From Amyelois transitella (lineage: Eukaryota > Arthropoda > Insecta > Lepidoptera > Pyralidae): a stretch of DNA of 64,000 nucleotides. Of the stretch, positions 38,901-50,900 are shown piece by piece; the stretch's first letter is position 1; each line of letters starts with the position of its first letter. The DNA lies in NCBI RefSeq assembly GCF_032362555.1, contig NC_083534.1:2322001-2386000 (forward strand). The letters run 5' to 3'. The notes beneath the pieces were generated by a model. The model had not been told where the DNA came from. It saw nothing but the letters and a program-made list of their open reading frames with translations, and made no database searches. Position numbers and translations under genes: made by a program.

Positions 38901-41900
38901 TCAATTTTAACAGTGATCCTTTCGCCTTTACATTTCTTCATGCATTTAGATTTAAGTTCGCAAACGGGGTGCTCCAATATAGTATGCTCTTTCAATTCCT
39001 CGTATTCCGTGAACTTTTTAGAGCAGTAGAAGCAGGAGAATTTGGAGAAAAATTTGAATGGGATAGCAGTGGACATGTTGAGAACGCACTGAATATTTTG
39101 CCTGATCTGTAAAATGTTCTGTTTCTTCTTGGGTTTCGAGCCGACACCCGAGGGGAAGGAGTCGAAGACAGGCGGTGGCGGCTCGTCTGGCTGTGCGATC
39201 AGCTTGACCTTACACCGGGCCGTGTGCTGTGCCAGACCATTAGTCGAGTGACACTCTTTACCGCAAAACGAACACTTAACATTCCCATCTTCAGGGTGTT
39301 CGGCTTTCATATGCTTTTGCAAAAGAGCAGGCGAAAGGAAATGCAAACTGCAATTTTTACACTTTCTAAAATGCGCAGTATTTTGATGAGTACGGAGCGA
39401 GTAATAAGTATCGAAGTTCTCCGTACACTGATCACAAGGGTATCCGCCCTGCCGGTGGAGATTCCTCATATGCACAGCCAAGTCCCTCTTTTTATTAAAA
39501 GTAGCGCCGCAGTCGTCACAGATGAAACTATTCTGAGGATGCATTATATTGACATGACTGACCAAGCTTCCGAAATAAGAGAATTGTTGATCGCAGCACA
39601 AACACTTGAAATCGATCAATCTGTACGCTTGAAACGGTATGTCTACAGACTTGTCGTACTCCATGTTATGCTTACCGACAAGATGATCGACTATCTCAGA
39701 CATATTCCCAAATGGTTCATTACAAATATCGCATGTTATCTCCGAAACGTCTACCTTAATTTCTATGTGATTGCCTTTTATAACTTTCAAGGCATAATCC
39801 TTTGTAGTGCACGGTCCGTGAGACTTGGTGTGCTTTCTGAATTCGGGGTACTCTGAATAGCTTTTGGCGCAGTAGAAGCAGAGGAACTTGCCCCGCCATT
39901 TGAACGGGATAATAGTAGTGTTGTTGAAGAGGATTCTTAAGTTTTTCCTTCTGCGTTCAGACGCGCAGCCATCGTAAGGGCCAGGTGGGTATTCATCTGA
40001 AAATAAATGTTTCTTGCTGTAGTAACGCCAAATATCTCGTATTATCATTTAGCTAATTAAATGCTAGGTTTGCATTTTGGAATTGCAATTTTCTATGTGA
40101 GAAGACATATGGACAATGAGGTTCTTCTTCCAAAGAAATTGCTTGCCGCAAATGTCGCAGTGGAAGTTTCTTTCCCCGAAATGTTTTACTAGGTGCTTTT
40201 TCAGAAGGCGTCCATTGAAGAACTTCTGTTGACACATATTGCATTGTACATTCTTCTCTTTCAAATGCGTGCTGCGCACGTGATCGAGCATTAGGCATTT
40301 TTTCGGAAATAGTTTCCCGCAATGCTGGCACTTCTGTCCTGTGCCGTGCGCGTCTATAAGATGTCTTCTCATTATATTTTTGGAAGAGAACGCCTCTGGG
40401 CACTCTGGACATTTGGATATCTTTGTCCCGTGAGCGTTACCAGAGTGTGACTGCAAGGAATCTCTAGAATTAAATTCTAGATTACAGATCGTACATTTGT
40501 ACCCGTCACGTTTATGAAGTCGAGATACATGCGATCGCATGTTCGTTTCTGTTCTAAATGACAATCCACAAAATATGCATATTATTTTATTGTCATTATG
40601 CGAATTGTTCATGTGTTTTAGCAGACTTCCAAAGAAACTGAAAATTTGTTCAGGGCACAGAGGACAAGCGACGCCTTCTTTATATATCTTGTACGGCTCT
40701 AAGCAACAAGGGAGCGATTTATCATAGTCGACTGCATGTTCCGCTATCAAATGGTCAATCAACATTTCCAATCCTGACATGGAAAGCGAACACAGTTTAC
40801 AAGACAGAGAGCTTATATCTATTTTAACGGTTAGATTTTTCCCCTTGAATCTCATCATAGACTTCGATTTACTATCACAGATGGTATGCTCCGAGTTGGT
40901 GTGCTCTTTCAAGGTATCAAATTCGGTAAATTTCTTTGAACAATAAAAGCATGAAAATCTATTAAAGAAACAAAACGGCACTGCCGTGGACATATTTAAA
41001 ACGCTTTGAACATTTTGCCTAATTTTCACTAGATTGTTATTTTTCTTTGGTGTTAAAATCACGGTTTTGTTATTCAGATGAGGAGAATTGTCTAGTTTTA
41101 GATTTTCAAGTTTAACTTTACATTTTCTTATATGTGTAGCTAGGCCGTCAGTGTTACGACATATCCTACCACAAAAGACACATTTAACATCAACATCATC
41201 GGGATGGTCCGCTAGAATGTGCCTCTGTAAAAGAATCCGCGAGTCGAAATGGAGATCGCAATTTTTACATTTCAAGAAATGCACGGTGTTCCGATGACTC
41301 CGTAGCAAATGGTAAGTGCTAAATTTCATTTGACATTGGTCACAGCTGTAACCATCTTTACGATGTACACTTCTCACGTGAAGCATGAGATAATTCTTTT
41401 TATTAAAACTAGCTCCACACTCTACGCAAACGAGATTGTATTTAGGATGTGAAATATTAACGTGATGTATCAAGTAACCGAAATACGAAAACTTTTCATC
41501 ACAATACAAACATTGCAAATCTACTAGTTTATACGCTTGATACGGAATCTCCACAGAGGTATCGTATTTCATATCATGCTTACTAATAAGATGTTTTATA
41601 ACTTCATTTAGATTAATACACGATTCATCGCATATACTGCAGTTAATTTCAGAAACGTCAATTTTAATTTCAATATGATTGCCAGAGACAGCTTTTAACG
41701 AGTAATCCTTCGTTGTACATTGTCCATGAAATTTTGTGTGTTTTCTGAACTCTATATAATCTTTGTAAGTCTTAGCACAGTAGAAACATACAAAGTTGCT
41801 CCGCCATTTGAACGGAATGATTGTTGTGTTGTTGAATAATATTTGTAAATTTTTCCTCCTGCGTTCTGATGTGAGGCCTTCTTTACGAGCGGGCGCGTTT

Positions 41901-44900
41901 TCATCTGAAATCAAATTGCACCCGCTGTAGTTTTATTTTCGAAGGTCATATCGTATTTTCATTTACACAATTTATTACCTCCATGTTTTTTTAAAACATT
42001 AGGTTTATTGGATACAAGGGCACGGTTTCTATTGAAGTTTAAGACGCGATGCGATCATTCATCACATATCTCGATGATGTCATCATAGTTTATTTAACAT
42101 GGTTTGCCATATGGACCTTCAAAATTTACTTCCCAAACATTGATTACCTTATTAACTGCTTAGTTTGCATTTTGGAATTGCAGTTTCCGATATGAGAAGA
42201 CATATGGACTATGAGGTTCTTCTTCCAGAGAAACTGTTTGCCGCAAACATCACAATGGTAGTTCCTCTCGCCTACATGCTTTACCATGTGAATCTTTAAC
42301 CGCGCCGCGTCAAAAAATCTCTCCGAACATACGGAACAATGAACGTTCTTCTCTTTCAAATGGAGCCTCCTAACATGTGAATTCATTACAGAGTTTTTCG
42401 CAAAAAGCTTCCCACAGTAATTGCATTTATGTCCTACACCGTGAGCATTTATTAAATGTCTTCTCATTAAATTTCTGGAAGAGAACTTCTCTGAACACAC
42501 GGTGCATGCAGATATTTTAATACCGTGTACATTCCCACAATGTAATTGTAGCATATCATTTGTAGGGAACACAACTGCGCAAATTTCACACCTGTGCGAG
42601 TAAGGCTTGTGATGGTGGTTCATGTGAGCCCTTAAATTTGGAACTGTCCGAAAAGCCATTCCACAGTGTACGCAAATAATCTTATTCTCTGCGTGACAGC
42701 TGCTTACGTGTTTTAACAAATTTCCAAAGTACCTACACACTTCCGAACAATACGGACACGGATAGCTGTCTTTTATTAACTTGTACGTCTCCAGATGGTT
42801 ATCGATAGACTTATTGTATTGCGCATTATGATCACTTATTAAATGATCAATTAGAGTATTTAAGTCGTTGATTGTTTTAAAACATAATTTGCAAGATAAA
42901 GTCGATATATCGATTTTTATACGAACACCGTCTTTCCTATTACGCAACTTCAATCCTTTTATCTTCGTATCGCAATGGGGGTGTTCGGTAACCGTATGTT
43001 GCTTTAAGAGATCGCTATCTTTGAAATCTATAGAGCAATAAAAACACCGGAATGTATGCAGGAAAAACTTAAATGGCACTGCGGTGGACATGTTCAAAAC
43101 ACAAGCTACATTTCTTCTTATTTCAATTACGGAAGATTTCTTTTCATCTTCTGTGTTCTGTACATGTGAATATTTCATGTTACATTTAGAAGCGTGAACT
43201 AGAAAAGCCATTTTCGTACTAAGAGTTTTATTACAGAACTGACATTGGATCATGTTTTCCAAGACATGTTCGGTTTTCATGTGATGAAGCCTTTTGCTAT
43301 CAGATGTAAACGTTTCAAAGCAGAGATTACAACCAGAAATATGCGCACTTTGCTTGTGTTTATGAAAATCCGCAAAGCTTTCAAAAAATTGCAAACATCT
43401 ATTACATTTGAACTCTTTTTTATGTTGAGTTCTTAAGTGAGAATGTAAATATCTTTTCTTATTAAAATTATGGTTACATTCGTGGCACGAGAAACTATTG
43501 TCTGGATGTATGGAATTGACATGACTTATAAGTTTGCTGAAATAATTGAAGGATTCATCGCAATACACGCATTTAAGATCTAACAAGCGATAACTTGAGA
43601 TTGCAAGTTCTACGCGTTTATCGTACTGCAAATTATGTTGTTCTGTCAAATGGTCTGTTATTTCTTCAATATTGTTAAATTTATTATTACAAATTTCACA
43701 AGTGACGTGTGAAACATCAATTTTAACTTCAGTATCACCAGATTTAACGAGTTTCATAGATCGTTCTTTGTCTGTGCAGCGTCCGTGTGCTTTTGTATGT
43801 TTTCTGAGATCGGTATAGTCTTGGGCGTCTTGCCCGCAGTAAAAACACATATATTTCCCACGCCATTTGAAAGGAATCAAGGACGTGTTGTTGAATAACG
43901 TGAGAAGGTTACGCCTCCTCAGCTTGTTAGCGTTCAATACTTTTGGCGGCCCAATATCATCTGAAAAGATGAAAATTTTTTCATGAGAATTTGGGGGCCT
44001 TCGCTTTTTGATACTAGTGTTATAATAGCGCTTCGAAAAATATTGTTCAAAATAATAATGAAGTCTAAACAGACCGACCGTGATTGAAGTTGATTTTGAT
44101 AAGAGTCACGCAATACAACGTTAACTAAAGCTTAATGTTATAAAATAGTACAGATTATTACCACTTTTTGAATATGAACGAAAGTCGACTACCACCGCAT
44201 TTATTTTATAGAAATTATTACAAATTCTTATTTACAATTTATTTTTAATACGAGTAATTTCACACAAACAGTTTGTCTATGACTATTATATGAACAAGCT
44301 TAATTCATAGATAAGCTATCCAGCCTTTCGTTGGCTCTTTCTACATCGCTGTTGATAAAGACGTGATATACTCGTACGTATGTATGGTTATGACGAAAAA
44401 AAGGAAGAAAATAATAATCCTACAGCTGTAAAGAGTGCACGTGCTTATTATGCCTAGCCATATGCGTGCGCAGGCTTTTCCTCCAGAAAAATCTCTCGCC
44501 GCAGACATCGCAATGAAAATTTTTCTCCCCACTATGCTTGACCATGTGTCGCCTAAGAAGGATATTATTAAAAAATTTCATATTACAAATTGTACATTCT
44601 ACATTCTTCTCTTTGAGGTGAGTTCTTCTAATATGATCACGCATGAAAGAATTCCTAGTGAAAAGTTTGCCGCAATAGTTGCATTTATGACCGGAATCGT
44701 GCGCTTCTATCAGGTGTTTTTGTCTCGAATATTGTGTGGCGAAAGATTCCGGACATTTAGGACACTTCGCGGCTTTGACACCGTGGGCTTTCGCCATGTG
44801 CATGTACAGCCTGGAGGGTATGTTACATTCTGCGCCGCAAATATTACACTTGAATCTCCCATCGCGATGGTGCCGCCAAACGTGCACTCTCAAATTCTGA

Positions 44901-47900
44901 TCACGCCTAAACGTCTGACCGCAGTAAACACAAATTATATTATTATTCGTATGTTTCTTGTTCATGTGCTTCAGAAGCGTCCCGAAGAATCTGAACACTT
45001 CGCCCGGACAATTTGGACAAGCCATGTGATCTTTAATAAGCCTATACGGTTGAAGACACGTTGTTATACTTTTGTCGTAATTTGCTTCGTGTTTCAGTAT
45101 TAAATGATCTAGAAGGTTGTCCAAATCATTCATTGATTCGAAGCATATTTTGCAGGCTAGAGTGGACACATCGATCTTAACGCATGCCACAGATTCTCTG
45201 CATTTTCTTATGCATTTCTCTTTTATATCACACACTGGGTGTTCTATGACAGTGTGCTCCCTCATAGAATCTGAATCTGCAAAGTCTTGAGAGCAATAGA
45301 AACAATTGAATTTATTTTTATAAAAATTGAATGGTATTGCAGTAGACATATTTATAACTATAACAATGTTTTGCCGAAGTTGTTTCACACTGGGTCTTTT
45401 AATCTCATCGTAACTTTGATCTAAATCCAGATCGTATGATTCCTTTTTTATGATTTCGAAAATTTCTTCTTCGACTTTGCACTTCTTTACGTGCATTTTC
45501 AAGCCTTGCTTTGTGTGGAACTCTTTGGAACAATTGTCACATTGCAACGACCCATCATCGGGGTGCTCCAGTTCCATATGCTTCTGTTTCAAAGCAGCTG
45601 ACGGCAATTTTAACTGGCATACATTACACTTAGTAAGATGCCTGTTGTTTCTATGTTTACGTAGAATATTCAAAGAACTAAAACTTTGAGGGCACAATTC
45701 ACATTTGTATCCGCCTTCTCTGTGATAATTCTTTATGTGGGAAAACAAATCTCTCTTTTTGTTAAACTTTTGATTACATTTATCGCAAAGAAGACAATTT
45801 TTAGGATGACTATTATTTACATGTGACACTAAATAACCAAAATATGAAAATTTCTCTCCACACACAAGACAAGTCAAATCTACGAGCCTATACTCCTCTA
45901 TAGCCATTTCTACTCCTCTGTCATACTCCAATTTGTGTTTCACGTGCAAATGTGTCAATATTTCATCAAAGGCAGTAAATGGTTCATTGCAAATTTCGCA
46001 AGTCAATTCGGATACGTCGATTTTGATTTCCATGTTTTGTCCTCCCTTCAAAACTTTAAGAGAATGGTCTTTGGTCGAACAATTGCCATGGGATTTGGTA
46101 TGCTTCCTCAGTTCCGTGTATTCAGCTATGTCTTTACTGCAATAGAAGCATAGATACTTCCCCCTCCACTTAAACGGTATAATTGTAGTGTTGTTGAATA
46201 GAATTTGGAGATTTTTGCGTCTGCGCATGGAGGAAGAATCGCAGCCCTTGTATTTCCGAGGCTTTACATCTGAAAAGGAAACGTCTACTGTAAATGTACC
46301 CTTATCATTTAAACTAAACATCGAAAAACATTTTAATTTTAAATCATAATAAAGTAAAAATTTTGATACAATTATTTACAGGGTACATTTAAAGTTTTCT
46401 TGCTATCCTTACTCCCATAAACGGTTTATCAAAATAGGTCCCATGAAAGGTTTATCAAAATATTTCATGTTTATGGAATTAAAACTTGTGTAATTTAGAT
46501 GCACCTTAAGTGTTACCGTAGTGATAAATGAAAAGGTTGGAAGAAATTACATAAACAATTAACCGCCTATTAATTTATTTGTAAAAAAACCTAAAAATCT
46601 TAAGTATGTACAATAATGAGTATAACTAAAATACCAATTAACGACACGGGCATAATTAAACACTAAAAATAAAAACTAATTTGGTCTTTAATTTGCAATC
46701 TTAAGACTATTTAAGCGCTAATATTATCTGAATGATGTACTCTCATATGTAACCTCAAACTGTTATTTTGAACAAACGCCTGACTACACACCGCACATAC
46801 AAATCTCTTATCATTATTATGAATCCTCATATGATCTCTCAAAGTCTGCTTTCTTGCATACGACTTCATACAAACTTCACATTGATGTACCCTTTCACCA
46901 AAATGTTTCACCATATGTTTTTGTACGTGAGTTTTAGAGAAAAACTTCTGTTCGCATAACGTACACGAGAAATTCTTCTCCCTCATGTGCACCTCTTTCA
47001 GATGCACTTTCATTTTGCTCATGATCTGAAAGTTTTTATCACACACCGGGCATTTGAACTCTACCGTTTCCACGTCGTGTTTTGACACATGATGTCTCTT
47101 CCTTTGCATATAGCTAGAAAAAGTTTCAGAACAATAACAGCACTTGAGCGTTCTATCTTTCTTGTGTACTTTCATTTCGTGATGATTTTTCCGTGACAAC
47201 GACTCAAAGGTTTCCGAGCACGAGCAACATTTGAAACGAGATCCGTGGCTCAAGGAGTGACACCGCAACCTGTCCTGACTAAGAAACGACTTGCCACACA
47301 ACTCGCAGATATAATCGCCGTAATGACCGTTCATGTGCTGGTTCAACTTGATAAAATACTGAAAGTGCTCTTTACAAATCGCGCATTGGAATTCATCCTT
47401 CTTCAATTTGTAAGGTATCAGACCATATCCAAATTCTTCGACAAACGATTCATTATGAACAACTTTCATGTGATCAATTATTTGGTCTAGATCTTGTGGA
47501 TCGCCATCGCATAATTTACAAGTTAAATCGGTAACATCAATTTTAACTTTTTCGTCTCTCCTTAAATAAGCTACAGCTGTTTTGATGTTGCTTTTTACGT
47601 GTTTGTCTTTAGTGTGTTGTTTGAGTAAAGCGGAGTCTTTGAAAGGCATGTGACAGAAGAAGCACAAGTAGTTCTGTCTGTGCCATTTGAAGGGAACCGC
47701 CGTGGAATATTCCAGAACGACAATAGCGTTTCTCTTCATGAGTCTGTTGCGTTTCGTTGACGACATGGAGGACTTACTCGCTGCCTCTGTCCCATTGTCA
47801 CCTAAAATGTGAAATTATACAATTCAAATTCAAAGTGACGAACTACTCTTCCATTATTTTTAACGTTATTTGTCTTCAGTTAAGTATTATTAAAAACATA

Positions 47901-50900
47901 TTTTTAGTTCATGTAGGCGTCACACCTTCTTAGACCTCTTACGTAAGAATAAATCCACTTTTTCGACGATTTATGCAAAGGCATTCTTATAAGTCGATTT
48001 GTACGTCTTTGCAAATCTCCATTTGTTAGAGCATTCCTCCCACCAAAATTAGATGAATATGTCGTGTAAATATGTTAAATCATAGATAGTTCAGACAGAT
48101 TTATAGGCGTTTTTAAATGAGTTAAAATAGTAGAACATTTTAATTTTGTTTCTTTCTAATCCGTTTATTGTAAGAGAAAGCACATACATAAAGTTGAAGT
48201 ATACAGTGGCCGACTTTATAGAAAAAAGGTAAATTATGTTATTCGTAAATATCTGTGTACCCAATTTAATCAAAATCGGTTTAGTAGTACATATTTATTT
48301 TTTCCTTATAAAAATACAAATATCTCTTCATTATTACTGTGGACTAGCTGTTTACCGCCGACTTCAGTCAGCGAATAACAGAAACATCAGACAGCATTTT
48401 AGGGTTCTGTAGTCATAAAACTCAAACGGAACCTAAATAGCATGAATCTCTCCGTTCGTATATTAAGACAAGTTAACGTAATTTCAAGTGATCACACAAT
48501 TGTCTCCATACCTTAATAATAGTCCTTTGAAAGATGACTTGAAAGAAGTATATTTCTGTCATTTCCCATTGTAGGCATTTGGAGGATCAACTCAATTCAG
48601 CCGTTTAGCCGTGACAGTGTAACAGACAGACTTTCACGTATTGGTATCAATTTTTAAGGTTAAGTAACTGATAACTTATACATTGTATCAAATTTTGAGA
48701 AATTAAGAATTTTGCTTATTATTCGTTCACTCCGGTTACTCGTATTCTGATAATAGTCCCGCCGACATGACTAAGGGTTTAGGAAGACGCTATCACGCAT
48801 TTGCATCTGTTTCTGGGACATGTTGTCAACAAAAGCGGCATTACTAGGACCATTATGAAAATGTAGGCTTTTAATTTTTTGTATAACTACTTTTGCGTGT
48901 TTGACCCTCACTTTTAAAATCGAACAGTGGTAGTTTATTGCCGTGTGGTTCCCGGCACCAATAGAATAAAGAATGGGCTCTCCATCTCCTTTCCATGGAT
49001 ATCATCAAAGGCAACCAAAGGATAGGCTTATAAACTTGAGATGGGCTAACAACCTGTTACTACTTGAATCTAAATTCTATTATTAAAACCAAACAGCTGA
49101 ACGTGGCCTAACACATCAAGACTGTTGGCTCTGTCTACCCCGCAAGGCATATAGACATGATCATACATATGTTTGTTTAAAATCTGTCATATTTTAACAG
49201 AACGTCAATGGAAGCATTGAACTCTTAAACAATTTCCATTTACAATTTACCCATTGAAGACATAAATTCCAATATTAACAGACAAGCTATGCCCGCGACT
49301 TCGTCCGAGTGTGAAATGATGAAAATGAAATGAAAATGTTCTATTCAACGCAAAAATAATTTTTCAATTCGAACCAGTAGTTCCTGAGATTACTGCGTTC
49401 AAACAAACAAACTCTTCAACTTTATAATATTGGTATAGATATTAAATACTTTGTGAAAGATTGTGGAGCTGACTGCGTCGTATCGCAAAAGTGAGAACAG
49501 CTTAAAGATATCACGCCCCTTATTCGTGGTTACAACGTATCCGAATTTAACTTTAAATCTGCGCTTTGGTGTCAGGGCTTCCAATGGAAACTCCTTTGAA
49601 TGCACCAGATGGTTATCAGTGTGTTGTATTGATTCACGAACTATGATAACGTATGTACTTTTCTACCCTCTCAGAAATCGAGAGGGAGGGAACTTAGTGA
49701 CATATACCTATAGCTTTTCAACATTCGTGAATCGACCCTCTGCCTTTTCGAAAAAAAATGTTCTCGAACAATCCACTCATTCCAAAAATCTGGTAAAGAA
49801 TATAAGATAAAAGGGCTTGCAAAACTAACACGATTAATCACTACTTAGATGTTTTTGATGCATCAGCGCATGAAGTGGGATGAATATTGTTAAATGTTGT
49901 TGTCAATAATAATAAATAAAGGACTTATTGGTCGCATATATTTTTTTAACCAGTTTTCCAAGCCCTGCATTTTAAGGCCAAGCGTGACCGCTGTATGCGA
50001 ACATAACATTCAGTGATTCTCTAATTTTAATTTCTGTTGCTTTATCAAATTGCATTGTGTTGCCTTCAGCGGTGTCTGCTAGGCCCAGAACCATAGAATT
50101 CGGAATGGCATAAGACAATAGAAATGGAAATGACCGTTAAATATAATAATCAAGACCGGTAGTTTTAAAACCATAACATATTCATGCTATATGTAATTTT
50201 TTAGATTTAACAGCTTTACATGTTTGTAAAGCTGTTAAATCTTTATAACTTATAATATTTTAAAACATTTCTATTGTCTTATATTCCGATTTCTATGTGT
50301 ATAACATAACAATGTGATCTTACCTTTAACGAGGGTTTTGGATGACTTCGCTTTCTCCTCCATCTTGGCGACTTTAGCTTTCTTCTCTGTCTTGACCACA
50401 GTCTTCTTTGGCCTGCCACGCTTGTTCTTGACAGGCAAGGTTGACACTGTGATGTCGGAGACTGATGGCTCTTCAGGAGGCTTCAGGGGTTCATCTGGAA
50501 TACAAATGTACTTTATTGTTGTGGCGACCATAGAGTTTTATATAACAGTTGATTTTTACAGAGAAATGTCATTCATATAAAAGTCAGTTGCATAAATATT
50601 ACTTTTAAAGTATAATAACTGTTCCTTTTTGTGCTAATACATCTATGTTTCCTTTTTTCTCTGTATTACCCTTCGTTTCTCATCTATTTCTCACACTCAT
50701 GTACCGTGTGGTTGCCAGCACTTTTGAACAGGACCATTCCATCTCTTTCCCGAGAATGCCGTAGAAGGCGACTAAGGGATAGGCTTACATAGTTGGGATT
50801 CTTCTTTTAATTGATGGACTAGCAACCTGTCACTATATGCATCTCGATTCCATCACCAAACCATACAGTTGAATGTAAATGTGAACTTTAAGTCTTTGCC

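Larger units (their letters stand above)
47802..50323. other. Gene D intron between constant exon 4 and T1
   Basis: 2.5 kb. It holds a family A retroposon (about 48940-49172), a deleted Helitron-like copy (about 49285-49440) and an 18-bp hairpin (50203-50242). A stretch with protein-like reading on the minus strand also lies here (about 49440-49620, HSKEFPLEALTPKRRFKVKF). No ZAD or finger exon. Confidence 0.45.

Noticed and set aside
39224-39856. Long plus-strand frame (210 codons) opposite T5
   Set aside because: It is the complement of cysteine/histidine-rich finger coding. Such shadows appear opposite most finger exons and this one has no protein-like features of its own.
44435-45103. Long plus-strand frame (222 codons) opposite T2
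   Set aside because: Same reason: reverse-strand shadow of repeated finger codons, with no splice sites, no homology I recognise and no conserved counterpart opposite T3 or T4.
25812-47801. Eleven independent intronless zinc-finger genes
   Set aside because: Each exon has an AG acceptor in the same phase and lacks a consistently placed start codon; several ATGs fall at or inside the first finger region. The shared upstream ZAD exons explain them better, although RNA proof is lacking.
49463-49810. 115-codon plus-strand ORF
   Set aside because: Composition is not convincing and the minus strand of the same DNA reads more like protein; neither is supported as a gene.
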